A stretch of 64,000 nucleotides of DNA from Homarus americanus (GCF_018991925.1 NW_024732415.1:2486838-2550837), one strand, 5' to 3'. Shown: positions 15,651 through 28,100, counted from the first letter of the stretch. The notes: generated by a model not told the origin, from the letters alone. Translations and numbers: made by a program.

Positions 15651-16363
15651 CAGTCAACCCTCGCTTTACGCGGTCCCACATTCCGCGTTTCCACGTTTAC
15701 GCGGTACCCTGCCGAAACAGGAATGCTCACATTCCGCGGTGCGTGTACCCCTTTACGCGGAGAGCGGCTGGCGAGCCGCGCCATTTTTGGATCCAAACCT
15801 CCCGCCATCTCTCACGCCCTCCGCCATGTTGTGTAAGCGGCGCAAGCATGGTGCGCACAAGGTCGCCCAGTCATCAAAACATTACCGAGTTCTTCACCCG
15901 CCACCCACCACAGCCGGCCCAAGTCAGTGATAGTGATAATTATAGTGAGGATATGGACTTATATGGACTTTGAGGGGTTTGACAAAGAGGCCCTGCAAGC
16001 CTCTGTGGTGGATAGTGATACAATTGATACAAGTGATACAGGTGAGGGCCAATAATCTGCCCTCTGCCTCGGAACCAACCGCCCATCCCGTGTGCCCAGC
16101 CATCTTTTCTACTAATGTAAGTGTTAAAAAACCTAATATTATTGATATTTCTCTTAATTATTAATTGTGTGTGCATACCATCATAAAGTTAAGATAATAT
16201 TTTTACTACAACATAGTTGTGTGTTGTCAAAAAGTGGAGTTTGGGGGTCGGCCCGGTCTCTATTTTAATTAATCCCATATGTTATGTTGTTCACTTTACG
16301 CGTTTCTCACTTTCCGCAATACCCTGTGGGTTGAATTGAATCGCGTAAAGTGAGGGTTGACTG
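15651..16363 (+). mobile_element. Pogo/Tigger-like element, third family
   Basis: 713 bp, TA-flanked. Left end CAGTCAACCCTCGCTTTACG; the right end, read inward, is the same 20 bases. The 5' half is GC- and CpG-rich compared with the surroundings. A frame around 15860-15970 reads SSHQN-like sequence followed by NITEFFTRHPPQPAQVSDSD and NYSEDMDLYGL, which looks like the acidic tail of a Tigger-type transposase. The catalytic core is absent. Non-autonomous copy. Confidence 0.82.
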
Positions 16364-17189
16364 TACCAACAACCGGACAAATATCCACTGACTAAAAATC
16401 CCACAATGGCTTATTCTAGGCATTGTCCATTCTTGAAGAAACCCTGTTTTTTCACATTTCGTTCATGTAATCTTGAGAATCCCATTTTAGTCTGAACAGC
16501 TACCAAAATGGTAGGTTTTAAGACACACTATCATATTACTAATGTACAAAAATAAAATCTGTAAACAAGACTTGCAACTTTCTTAATCAAAGTTTGTATG
16601 AATTGCTTAATGTACTTAATAACTCAAAACTCATGCTTGCAGCTTCACACTCACTCTTACCGACCACACAAGAGAAGCAAGAAGTGGCCGAGTGTGACGC
16701 CAACACTTACCACCAACAGTCGAGCTACAAGATAGCTTAATGACATGAATATCTTGTCATAACATGCAGTATCATCAAGTCCTTATCTTCTTGTATTTTA
16801 TTATATTTATAATGCGCTATTATTACACAGAATGTGTGATTTCTTTCTTGGTTGTTTAAAAAACAAACAGTATTGACTTGAGTTTGTTTGTTTATATTAG
16901 AGTCAGACAAGTAAGTAGCAAAATGAATGGTGTTAGAAATGCACTACGAATAGTCACTGATTATTCCCACGTTCTTTTCTTCAATCAAATGTTCATAATC
17001 AATACGAGAATCAATCTGTTGATCCTATACTCTGAAATGATGAAAAATTCTCGGTTTTCCTTATACAATTTATTTAACATTAGTCATTTGCAACAATCAT
17101 GTACAAATATTTTCATTTGGCTGAACTTGTCTGCCATCTAGTATTCTGCGGCTGAAATATGTCCCTTTAAAATACCTGAAACACCCAAT
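16364..17189. other. AT-rich DNA, nothing recognised
   Basis: The frame at 16878-17141 (87 codons) has no recognisable similarity and no splice support. Confidence 0.45.
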
Positions 17190-17320
17190 GTACGGAATCC
17201 CCTCTGAGGTGACTAAAGATGTCTTGAATAAACACGAAAGCTAAGGTTCTCCATTGCTTCCTTTTTCCCTGTGTGATTTTATCAATATTTATCTTAGCCA
17301 CGTTCCATTGTGGATCTACA

Positions 17321-17322
<2 letters not shown>
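17190..17322 (+). repeat. Dispersed repeat leading into (AT)n, copy A
   Basis: Contains AGATGTCTTGAATAAACACG, then TCTCCATTGCTTCC and CACGTTCCATTGTGGATCTA, directly running into (AT)n. The same modules flank AT tracts at 35812-35850 and 37324-37470, so the AT tract looks like part of, or the landing place of, one dispersed repeat family. Confidence 0.6.
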
Positions 17323-17625
<303 letters not shown>

Positions 17626-17867
17626 TTTTTTATGGGTACGAACTGTCTCGTAAATTGGGTATGACTTTACATGTTCTGATGGGCACGATATGCTTGGGTA
17701 CGAGTGTCCAGTACCTCGCTACTATTATGCTTTGAGGAAATACAGGTGAATCATAAAACTAAAAATTGCAATAAAATTAAAACATTTCGACTGACAACTG
17801 GAGTCCTCATCAGTTAAATAAAATAGTATAATATAATATATATTCAGGTTTAAATGTAAAAATGTGC

Positions 17868-18725
17868 CAAACATGTCCTAGCATGGATAGAAGACTTTCT
17901 ACATGACCGCAAGCAGTGTGTGGTGATTAATGGCACGAAATAAATCATCCATACCTGTCACAAGCGGGGTACCACAGGACAGTGTATTGGGCCCGCTGTT
18001 GTTTGTTTGTTTCATAAATGACATGCCAGACGTTGTACACTACTCCAGACAAATGTTTGCCGATGACGCCAAGTTATTTCAGGAAATCAAGAACCAAGCG
18101 GACTGTGAAGAGCTGCAGAAGGACCTCTGCGGGCTCCAGGAATGGTCGAAGAAATGGCTGCTGAGATTCAATGTCACGAAGTGTAAGAGGATGCACCTGG
18201 GGCGTACCAACGGTAAGGAAGCGTATCATATGTCCCAACTAGATGAAGAAACTGCACTATTTGAGACTGAATGTGAGAAGGACCTATGATGTGTATGTTG
18301 ACAATGAGCTGAAGTTCACGGGCCATTGCGAGAAGAAGGTAAATCAGGCAAATAAATTATTGGGTCTTATAAGAAGGTCGTTCAGATATCTAGACGGTCC
18401 GTCTCCTTTAACAATCTTCAAGAGTGAAGTGCTTCCCCATCTGGAGTACTGTCACCCCGGCTGGTCCCAGAGATATGCTAGGGACTGTCAGTTGGTTGAA
18501 AATGTTCAAAGGAGGGCCACCAGACTGGTGCCTGCACTTCGGCATCTCAGCTACCCTGAGAGATTGGAACGCCTGAACTTGCCCAGCTTATACTACACAA
18601 TACGCTAGATAGCTTCAAACAAAGGTCAGATAGATATATGAGCAATAGGGGTTGGGTGTAAATGGGACTGCCCAGTATGGACCAATATGCTCGCTGCGGT
18701 TTCCTCCATTTGTATGTTCTTTTAA
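17868..18725 (+). pseudogene. Jockey/CR1-like LINE reverse transcriptase relic
   Basis: Pieces in three frames: VLAWIEDFLHDRKQCVVING; then VTSGVPQDSVLGPLLFVCFI, NDM and the palm box FADDAKLFQEI (YADD-like); then VYVDNELKFTGHCEKKVNQA with a thumb/C-terminal tail LSYPERLERLNLPSLYY. Frame breaks occur near 17940 and 18285 (CEKDL is followed by TGA where Gly is usual). Near 18600 an internal deletion joins to the terminal LDSFKQRSDRYMSNRG before the 3' UTR. Dead copy lacking the 5' end. Confidence 0.88.
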
Positions 18726-19785
18726 CGTTTTAACCATAATGTCTTTAATATGTATTTTCAAGACTGAAAGCCAAAACTTAGTCTTTTTATTACAGCTTTC
18801 TACTTTTTGTGGATATCATGAAGATTAGGTCTACCTGCCCGCTTGCTTTTGATGTTTTCTTAACTTATATATATCTACCACCTAATTCCCTTATTTATGT
18901 TATTTCATGTGCCTTACAACATGGTATTACCTCTTGTTTTATTTAAGGAACATCATTGTTCGTGATTAAATAAATATATAAATGTATAAGCAGATAATCA
19001 TGTATATTTATGCAATGACTTCTAAGAATAAAAATGTATATGGCTAATGACAAGAGTCTACGCTAATGACAAAGTCGATCTCCAGACAATAACACGTTTT
19101 CTATGATGACCTTAAATATTTATGGTAAAATTTAATCGAGAGATGGCGAAGCAGTCAGGGGCTGAACGTTAATTGAATGTAGTACAAGTTTCTCTATATA
19201 TTCCTTCCTTGGTATAACACACCATTGTGACGTCACCAACAAGCCATTAGCCTGAGTGAGCCGCGAGGGAAGCACGTGTTGTGACAGGCTGTTATGTGGT
19301 GATTAATTTTTTAGTATTTTTATATTAAGTTATTTAAACACAAGCTTATGTTGCTACTGTCCTCTGTGGTGAGTAAATTGTTGGTATTTTTATTTTCATA
19401 ATTAAGTTACATGTGATGTTAGAGAGTTGGTTAACCACCACCATGGTAGTTTGTCAACCCAGCAAGTAGTTACCTAGAGTTTTATTCCGTCATCAAATGG
19501 AAATTTAGGGGAAGATGTTTTATGAAAAGGTAATTGCAAAGATAAACTCCGCCATTTTATATATTATGCTGCCTTGGTATTAGTGTAGTTTATATTGGTG
19601 TTTGTAGTAAGAAATAATTCGTTGCCGTCGACGATTTGGGGAATTGAAAAAAATTAATAGGGTTAATATTTGCTTTTATCCCAATAGGTATTTTCGATTT
19701 TGGTTAATATATAGGACTAACCCGCCATATCTCACGTCCAGAAATGCCTCAAAGTTCTTTCTGTTTAATATACCAGGGAAGTTGG
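18726..19785. other. Unassigned DNA with a CRE and GC-rich patch
   Basis: TGACGTCA at 19228-19235 precedes a GC-richer patch and ATGTTGCTACTGTCCTCTGT before a donor-like GTGAGTA (about 19348-19376). This could be a first exon on plus, but nothing follows it that I can read. Confidence 0.3.
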
Positions 19786-20295
19786 GTCCGACTAATTACC
19801 CAAATGTACCCAAATATAGCCGGAATGAAGTCAAATAATGGTCCTAGATGAATAAATCGGACTGCTAATCACTTCTCGACTAGTATTTGGTGTCACGAAG
19901 TCACAAAAAATTGGTAAACTTAATTTAATCTGAGTTAATAGATCGAGTGATGTACCTAATCTAACCTAACCTAACACAACTCAGATTAAATTAAGTTTAC
20001 CAATTTTTTGTGACTTTGACACCAAATAATAATTGAGAAGTGATTCACAGCCCGATTTACGCTTGTAGGACCATCATTTGACTTCATTGCGACTACATTT
20101 GGGTTCATTTGGGTAATTACTCGCTCCCTCGGTACAAGCACGCGATCTATTAACTCAGATTAAATTAAGTTTTCCAATTTTGTTTCACTTTGACACCAAA
20201 TACTAGTCGAGAAGTGGTTGACAGTCCGATATACAGTATTCATGTAGGACCATTATTTGACTTCATTGCGGCTACATTTGGGTAATTAGTCGGAC
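19786..20295. mobile_element. Fold-back element with three related arms
   Basis: Arm 1 (19786-19950) reads GTCCGACTAATTACCCAAAT at its outer edge and ends in TTGGTAAACTTAATTTAATC. Arm 2 (about 19978-20130) and arm 3 (about 20150-20295) are inverted copies, arm 3 ending ATTTGGGTAATTAGTCGGAC. A CCTAACCTAACC spacer separates arms 1 and 2. It can form a hairpin of about 150 bp per arm. No coding sequence. Confidence 0.75.
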
Positions 20296-20439
20296 GGGGG
20301 GGGGTCTAAAAAACACGTGATTTCAAATTCGTTCAAAACTTATCAAAATACATAGGATACCCTATTTTTAATTTTGAAATAAAGACCGGTGTGATACTAT
20401 AAATTCACCAAAAAAAATTTATACACTAATATGATATTA

Positions 20440-20570
20440 AACACAAAAATGGAAATGACAATGCATAGAACCTAATAGAACCTGACCTAACGTACCCAAC
20501 CTATGGGTTTGCTAGGTCAGGTTCTATTAGGTTCTATGTATTATTGTGTTAATTTTTGTGTTAAAGAACT
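20440..20570. repeat. Palindrome with TTAGG-like loop
   Basis: The left arm includes CATAGAACCTAATAGAACCT and the right arm AGGTTCTATTAGGTTCTATG, with further imperfect pairing outward (ACACAAAAAT against ATTTTTGTGT). A related single arm occurs at about 21240-21290. Confidence 0.75.
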
Positions 20571-20841
20571 TACTTTAATATTGAGGTTGATGTACATCAG
20601 CAATGGCGAGGAGAAATACGTGGAAGCGTTCACCATCATTTGGGAAACGTCTCTTGAACAGTATAACAAAAATCAAGAAAATAACAAACAACTTCTGGCC
20701 CTTTTCTACACCTTTACTTTATTTTTTTAATAAGGAATCGATTTTCTTCTATGTCATTTCCTGGGCAAATGCATAGTTTTTGTCAGGTCAGGTCAGGTCA
20801 GGTTAGGTTTGGTTTGGTTTGGTTTGGTTTGGTTTGGGTAG

Positions 20842-21062
20842 AGGTTAGTCTATTTTGGCATGACAAATAATTATTCTCGTGAATTTTGGTGTTTTTTAGT
20901 CAATGCTAAATGTTGTTTCTTTTGAAAATGAGCCTTTTCGGGGGTTTGATTCCTCAAAAAATTGAAAAAAAAAATGTTGCATTTCCAAAAGAAAGATGTT
21001 CAGAATCGACTAAAAAACAAAATACACCAGAAAAAATATTTATCATGCCAAAATAGGCTAAC
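20842..21062. repeat. Long imperfect inverted repeat
   Basis: The left arm (about 20842-20905) contains CTATTTTGGCATGACAAATA and TTTTTTAGTCAATGCT; the right arm (about 21000-21062) carries the complement, ending TATCATGCCAAAATAGGCTA. Arms of about 60 bp are separated by about 95 bp. Preceded by a (GGTTT)n/(GGTCA)n run at 20785-20837. Confidence 0.7.
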
Positions 21063-21479
21063 ATATTACCATGTACCTACTACCCTAACCAAAATACTTG
21101 TACACCAGAAAAATATCTTATACCAATTGGGACAAAACAAATTTTTACCATTAATAGTGAGCTGAGTGAAGGTTTATACCAGAAATAATTTATGGAATTG
21201 AACCAAAATTTATGGAGATAATATTTATATGATACCGAATACGAAAATGGAAGTGAGAATGCACAGAACCTATTATAACCTGACCTAACCTAACTTTTAA
21301 ACCTGTACATTGTCGTTTAAATTTCCGGTAATACTGCAGCTTACGGGTAACACCAGAAGGAGTTGTTGGGTTATGTTCGTTTTTTTCCATAGAAGATATT
21401 TGGCTGATAGCAAGTAATAGAACCATAAAAGAACTTTTTATGGTGTTACTATAGTGTGCCGTCTACAAAGATATCTCTA

Positions 21480-21625
21480 GTATAATCTTAACCAACCCAA
21501 CCCTACCTGACCTGACCTAATATAACCCAACCAAACCTAACCCATCCCGACATAACCTAACCTAATCCAACCAACCCAACTTAACCTAGCCCAACACGAC
21601 CTATTCTAACCCTACCTATCCTAAA
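21480..21625. repeat. Degenerate CCTAA-like run
   Basis: About 145 bp of AACCCAACC, CCTAACC and CCTGACC pentamers, a diverged relative of the arthropod telomere motif CCTAA. Similar runs occur near 14370, 14765, 15230 and 19963. Confidence 0.6.
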
Positions 21626-21984
21626 CATCTTGTAACCTGCATGCTATAGTAGCACCCTTTTTATTTTAATTATAAGTATATTGTTTATATTTTTTAGTTT
21701 TTCTCTACTATAATAAATCACCTGTAGTGTGCAGGGCATGAAGGCTGAGGGAAATTGCAGGGTAAAATAGTGTTAACTGATCAATTAACACTAAAATGAT
21801 GTCTGTACGTGCTTTGTACGTGAAATAATTAATTATTTGTTGTAAATATGCCACAGAAAAATCTGCTTTTTGGTGCATGCTGTCATCTGCTCTTTGTTTG
21901 TGCAACAACCGACCTGTTCTTTACTTTACTTTTACAGTTATCCTCTTCGCCACTGATTGGCACGTTAGCTGCTTGGATGGTCGG

Positions 21985-22420
21985 TCACGTCTCTGTTAAG
22001 CACTGTTGGCTAGTACTGGGCATGCACTGGCTCCTGAATATAAATATGAACCTGCTCCAGTGATGGTCAAGTTTGGCCTTGAATGAGCTCAAACTCTTTG
22101 CCGCCACAACGCTCTCTGGCAGATTGTTCCAAGAGTTTACAATTCTCACTCCAAAAAAGTTTGCCCTCAGTTTTCTGGCTTCTTCAACCTTGAGCTGTGA
22201 CCCCTTGTGGGGTGGATGTTTGCCAGCTCCAAGTATGTACATTTGCCTGAGTAGGTCGCCCCTTGCCCGTCTGTAGTATAAGCTAGGTAGTTGCAGGCAT
22301 TCTAATCTCTCTGGGTAACTGAGGTTCCATAGAGCAGGCACCAGTCTGGTGGCCCTCCTTTGTTTTCAGTCGATTGACAGTCTCCAGCTTACCTCCAGAC
22401 GGGGAAGCAACTCACTCTTA
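21985..22420 (-). pseudogene. Jockey/CR1-like LINE C-terminal fragment
   Basis: The minus strand reads RRATRLVPALWNLSYPERLE, then LPSLYYRRARGDLLRQMYIL and NSWNNLPESVVAAKSLSSFK. The first part matches the C-terminal tail of the LINE at 17868-18725; the NSWNNLPE-V--A-S--FK block is the usual end of such ORF2 proteins. The upstream RT is missing. Confidence 0.8.
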
Positions 22421-22454
22421 TAAGACCTATTAGTTTTGTTGCCTGTTTCACCGT

Positions 22455-22515
22455 CTTTTCTTAATGGCCCAATTGTTCCGGCTAATGGAGATATCTCTTT
22501 ACTAGTCATTCAGGC
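22455..22515 (-). mobile_element. Solo end of the same MITE family
   Basis: The minus strand reads GATATCTCCATTAGCCGGAA, matching the terminal repeat plus adjoining bases of the elements at 4105 and 10050. No partner end is seen nearby. It probably marks a truncated copy. Confidence 0.5.
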
Positions 22516-22617
22516 AGTTGGTCTGCTCTTTGTTAGTACTTTACTCTGTTATGATGTTTATTATCCAGTGTTAGTACCGGAGAAAACCTGCCATGTTTGG
22601 TCGTGTCACACTGAATA

Positions 22618-22705
22618 ACACCTTTCCCACGTACTGTATGTCCGAGGTCAGGACTCAAACCCAGGACATGGTGGGTGAGAGATATGTGTGTTATCACTAG
22701 GTAAA
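22618..22705 (-). repeat. tRNA-derived SINE head
   Basis: The minus strand reads TAACACACATATCTCTCACC, then CCTGGGTTTGAGTCCTGA (B-box GGTTTGAGTCC). It resembles the piece at 50515-50595 (TAACGCGCTTATCTCTCACT), so both seem to belong to one SINE family. Confidence 0.55.
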
Positions 22706-22733
22706 TGAGATTTGTTCAGGGGATGAAATAGTA

Positions 22734-23098
22734 GTCTGAAGCCTTTGATTGAAATGACTCAAACTTTTAATTAAAATGACTTAACCTCAGGAGTAAAATG
22801 ACTTAGCCCCTTGAGTTAAGACATCTATTTACTGAAGGGAATAAATTCTTATATTCAAGAGGATAAGTTAGCATACTCAAGGGGTAAAGTCATCATACTC
22901 AAGCTTTTAAATCATCACATTGAAAGGGATTAAGCTGTACTCGAGGGATTAGATGATCATACTCAAAGGGTTAAATCATCATATTGAAAGGATTAAGTTA
23001 TATTCAATGGATTAAATCATCATACTCAAAGGGTTAAATCATCATATTGAAAGGGTTAAGTTATACTCGAGGGATTAAATCATCATACTCCCAGGGCT
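22734..23098. repeat. Degenerate tandem array (ATCATACTCAAAGGGTTAAA type)
   Basis: Eight to ten diverged units of about 20 and 36 bp built from AAATCATCATACTCAAAGGG and TTGAAAGGGATTAAG. The 5' part has a related ATGACT form. No coding potential. Confidence 0.75.
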
Positions 23099-23360
23099 GT
23101 ACTATAGTGGTGAACATTATGCTGAAGGGTCATACTTACATCAACACAAAATAAGTAAACATAAGAACATATTTAAGTACAGTACATTGTCTTTTATTTC
23201 AGCTATGGACTGTGGTATCACTGAAGAGGCTGAACGAGGGTCCCTTATGCTGTTGGGTGGGTTGGTGGGAGGGAGGGAGGGCTGGGTGGGATGCACTGTT
23301 GGGTGGGAGGTAAGGTGTATTCATGGAAGTGAGTGTGTGTGTGTGTGTGTGGATGAGCAG

Positions 23361-25020
23361 TCCTCCTATCCACACACCCTTCCTCCCATCCACACACCCT
23401 TCCTCCTATCCACACACCCTTCCTCCTATCCACACACCCTTCCTCCCATCCACACACCCTTCCTCCCATCCACACACCCTTCCTCCCATCCACACACCCT
23501 TCCTCCCATCCACACACCCTTCCCTCCATCCACACAGACCTTCCCTTCCATCCACACACACCCCTTCCCATCCACACACTTCTTCCCCATCACACATCCT
23601 TCTTCCCATCCACACATCCTCTTCCATCCACACACCCTCCCATCCACACACCCTTCCCTCCCCATCCTTCCCATCCACACACCCTTCCCCATCCACACAC
23701 TTCTTTCCTTCCACACATCCTTCCCTTTCATCCACACATCCTTCTTCCCCATCCACACACCCTCCCCATCCACACACACTTCCTCCCACACACACACATC
23801 CTCCCATCCACACACTTCTCTCCTCCCATACATGCCCCACCCACACACACCCTAACCACCCACCCACACACCTAACCACCCATCCACCCATCCTTCCTCC
23901 CACCCACACACCCTTCCTCCCCACCCACACACCCTTCCTCCCACCCACACACCCCCTCCCACCCACACCCTTCCTCCCCCCCCACACACCCTCCCTCCCT
24001 GCACCCACACACCCCACCCCCCCACACACCCTTCCTCCCCACCCACACACCCCTTCCCTCCCCACCCACACACCCCTCCTCCCCACCCACACACCCCTTC
24101 CCTCCCACCCACACACCCTTCCCTCCCCACCCACACACCCTTCCTCCCACCCCACACCCCTTCCTCCCACCACACACCTCTTCACACACCCTTCCTCCCA
24201 CCCACACACCCTTCCCTCCCACCCACACCCTCCCCACCCACACCCCTCCTCCCACCCACACACCTTCCTCCCACCCACACCCCTTCCTCCATCCCACACC
24301 CTCCACACACACCACACACCCTTCCTCCCACCCACACACCCTTCCTCCCACCCACACACCCTTCCCTCCCACCCACACACCCTCCCTCCCCACCCACACA
24401 CCCTTCCCCCCACCCCACACACCCTTCCTCCCACCCACACACCCCTTCCTCCCACCACACACACACACCCTCTCCCACCCACACACCCACACACCCTCCT
24501 CCCACCCACACACCCTTCCTCCCCACCCACACACCCTCTCCCACCCACACACCCCTCCCACCCACACACCCACCCACCCCACCCACACACCCACACTCCC
24601 TCCCCATCCACACACCCCATCCATCCACACACCCGTCCATCCACACACCCCTTCCCATCCCCACCCTCCCCACCCACACACCCCCCCCCATCCACACACC
24701 CCCCTCCCATCCACACACCCTTCCTCCCATCCACACACCCGTCCATCCACACACCCTTCCTCCCATCCACACACCTCCCTCACCCCACACTCCCCATCCA
24801 CACACCCCTTCCCTCCCCATCCACACACCCTTCCTCCCATCCACACACACCCTCCTCCCATCCACATCCTCCCATCCACACACCCGTCCATCCACACACC
24901 CTTCCTCCCATCCACACACCCTTCCTCCCACCCACACACCCTTCCTCCCACCCACACACCCTTCCTCCCATCCACACACCCTTCCTCCCATCCACACACC
25001 CTTCCTCTCATTCTCACACC
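23361..25020. repeat. 1.65-kb minisatellite, 20-bp unit
   Basis: Dozens of copies of TCCTCCCATCCACACACCCT and variants (CACCCACACACCC, CCCCACCCACACACCC). The edges (23361-23520 and about 24890-25010) keep nearly perfect 20-bp units, while the middle is full of small indels. Extreme strand asymmetry (almost no G on the plus strand) leaves several long frames open on both strands. These are repeat translations, not genes. Confidence 0.97.
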
Positions 25021-25339
25021 CTGAGGGTCTTTTTAAATCTCAGATTGTGTGGCTGTCTTAGGTGAATGGCTCTCTCGCTCAGGTGGATGGCTGGCTGGCT
25101 CAGGTGAATGGTTGACTGGCTTAGGCGAACCTCTGGCAGGACAAGAACCCCACCAAACAGGTAAAGTACTTGGGACACTATGTAATGTCTATATGTAAGG
25201 TATTTATGAACATTGTCTAAAACTTTTTGTATTCCAGGTATGTGGCTGACTGTGGACCCACTACAAGGTGCTTCCTGGAGGTGGTAAAGGTAGTACAGGT
25301 AAAACTTATTTGTGAAATAGTTGTAGTAGTAACATCACT

Positions 25340-25522
25340 ATAGTTAGAAGTAGATACACAGTAGTAACTCCGCCTTGTTCAACTGAACATGCCGGTCCCC
25401 AGCCCGGATAAAGGAGGAGGGCTGCTGCAGTGAAGTTAGTAGATACACAGTAGTAACTCCGCCTTGTTCAACTGAACGTGCAGGTCCCCAGCCCGGATAA
25501 AAGAGGAGGGCTACTGCAGTGT
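25340..25522 (+). repeat. Tandem duplication of about 86 bp
   Basis: Two copies, each containing AGTAGATACACAGTAGTAAC, then CCCCAGCCCGGATAAA and GGAGGGCT-CTGCAGTG, with few differences. Function unknown. Confidence 0.85.
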
Positions 25523-27215
25523 TGCATGATCACCACTTCATAAACTCCGTTTTCCGACCAATTTATTATACAAGGTTCAGTAAGTTATATTTTATCAAGA
25601 CCATGTTTACTGTATTTTCTCCAAGACCAGCAATGTAGTATTTTAGCTTTTTGTAGATAGTTAGTTTTGAAGAAATGAGATATTTACATAGATACTCACT
25701 ACCACTTGATATGATCATTTCATACTTGTAGATGGAATTCTCAAAAAATAAAAGGAATTGTATATTCAAAGTATGTTTTATTTTCATTTGTATTATACAC
25801 GTTACAGTATGAAATAACAGCCTAGAAATTTGATACAAGATTTACAAAAGTGAGTAAGCAGGCAGCTGGGTGGGGGTACGTAGGTGTGATATTTGTTCGG
25901 TTTACACCGTTCAACACCCTTCTCACATCTGTCCCAGGCTGGAGTTTGGGCCCAGGACAGTGTTGAGAAAGAGCCTACCACCAACACCCACTATACTTAG
26001 GTCAAATTTTTTATATTTTTGTTAAACCTCGTCATTGCGGCGCAGTTTTTAATGCTGAATACAGTGGTGGTGATGAACGTTTGGGGAAATGCGTAATTAT
26101 TGAGTTATGACCACCCGGCTCCGCCAATAGTGGGCTGGGCTTCGAAGCAAGAGGGAAAATGTGAAATTAAAAAATAAATAATACAGTAACCTAACCCAAT
26201 CTGGTCATTGTACTCACTCACTGGTTAATTATTACGTAAATACTGATGCACGGTTTACGCTCGTTACCCGCCATTGGCTTCTAGTTTAGGCTCGTTTGTC
26301 ATCGCTCATTTGGCGGTATATTTGCCTAAAACATTAAGAAATTACTGGTTAGACGTTAGAGAAACACTTAATATAATACTAAACCATATTAATGTACTTG
26401 TTTAAGCTGCAAAGTAGGTACCATAGGCCTTACAGCCCAGTGAAACTTGGAGGTACGACCCTAGGAGGTAAGTGAACTGCAACAACCGGCTGGCAAGTTT
26501 GTTACTTAAATCCGCATTTATTAGGCCATAATTAAGTATATTAAATACTACCCAAAAGAATAACCATTTCTCTTGGCCATTTTGACTGTAGACAGTCGGG
26601 AAAAAAATTTACACGTATATAATGGAGACTAGAGGTACGGGGTGTGAGACTTTCCTGCTTGTCAGCTGCAGCCGGTGAGTGGTTGGTGAAGGATGGGGTG
26701 AGAAGGTGTCATGGTTTTGGGGTGGATCGGTCCACCAAGAATCGGTGGTAGTATGAGTGGATTATATTATATAAAGATAATAATATGTCGTATTTCTTAT
26801 TTCTTACCGTAGAGTCCGATACCTTCACACTGATTACTTACAGGAGATTATGGCGTATCTACGTAGTTCACTCCACCACTCGACATTCCATGATTTATAC
26901 TTGATAAATGATGATTTAATGAATTCATTTAATTTTCAACATCTATCTAAGTTACTGGTTATACTTTGTCATAACCAATCAGTCATTACCTTTAGTAATA
27001 ATAGGATAGGATCATAGATACGGGCAGATAATTGCACTTACATTTATTTGTCAAACTTCCATACAATGATTTACAATTTGCATGGATATATGATTTACTC
27101 ACGTTCACGCTGTAATAAAATTAATCTTCTAAAACAGGGAATTTCCAACTTGGGGACACATGTGATTACTCTACTGTGGTATGACTTAACAGAGCCTTAA
27201 TTCTTCAAGTGATAC
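25523..27215. other. Unassigned DNA
   Basis: No supported gene. The block at 25860-25980 has a tRNA-like/SINE flavour but no clear B-box. Confidence 0.4.
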
Positions 27216-27700
27216 ATTTACTGCCAGCCTGGATTGCTTTTGTTGCAACCAGGCTTCATCACAAGAACTTCTTCCCACGGCCATAACAACAAAAAGGTAC
27301 TCTTGGGTTACCACACATAGTCTCGCGTCACTGACAGTCACTGTGGACGGTTGTCGCGGCAAGTAGAACTGGTAAGCGTGACTTGAATTAACCATTAGGT
27401 GCAATAGACCAGCCTGGATTGCTTTTGTCGCAACCAGGCTTCCACACGTGATATTTCCACAGGGATAACAAACCTAGGTTAACACACTTAGTCTCGTGTC
27501 GATCACGGTCACGGTAGACGGGTGTCGTGCAGGAGAACTCTGTAAGCGTGAATTAATTAACCATTTACTGTAGGTTTGATAGGCCAGCCTGGATTGCTCT
27601 TGTCGCAACCAGGCATCCACACGTGATATTTCCACAGGGATAACAACCTAGGTTAACACGCTTAGTCTCGTGTCGACGACGGTTCACAGGACGGAGTGGC
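27216..27700 (+). repeat. Three tandem copies of an approx. 170-185-bp unit
   Basis: Units begin near 27226, 27410 and 27581 with CCAGCCTGGATTGCT-TTGT-GCAACCAGGC, followed by CACAGGGATAACAA-CCTAGGTTAACAC and TCTCGTGTCG. Copy 1 is the most diverged, copies 2 and 3 are close. No coding sense found. Confidence 0.85.
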
Positions 27701-28019
27701 GGTGGAGTACTCTGTGTGGTGTGGTGTCCCGCCCCCTTTCAGGAGGGAGAGGATGGAGACGACGTCTTAACTAACCCATGGCTCAGGGGATACTACTCAA
27801 AATGAGGTTTTTGGGTGTGAAGCGATGAACAGTACAACACTGTTCCACTGCCCACCCCCCTAAAGGCTGGCTAACATACACTAATTGAAAAATACATGTC
27901 CCAGTTATGCCTCGCCGGGCGTCTTATCTCTGGTAAAACAAACTTTGGAGTTGGTTGCGTGGGTAAGCCTAACGCAACCCATGACAGAAGGAGTTAGTCG
28001 AGACTTTATATATGAAGGT

Positions 28020-28100
28020 TGAGAGTGACGTCACGAAGCTTCATTGAATCATTTTGATGCTTCATTGAAGCATTCGAAGCTTCGAACATGAATATACGTT
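28020..28100. other. GAAGCTTC/TTCGAAGC palindromic cluster
   Basis: Contains a CRE palindrome TGACGTCA (28026) followed by ACGAAGCTTCATTGAATC and GAAGCATTCGAAGCTTCGAA, a short cluster of nested palindromes. May be a terminal piece of a DNA transposon; family not identified. Confidence 0.4.

Noticed and set aside
16878..17141. 87-codon frame as a gene
   Set aside because: No recognisable motif, AT-rich composition and ordinary length for chance.
23187..25065. Very long open frames (up to 580 codons) on both strands
   Set aside because: They are translations of a low-G 20-bp minisatellite. No domain, all frames alike, both strands open.
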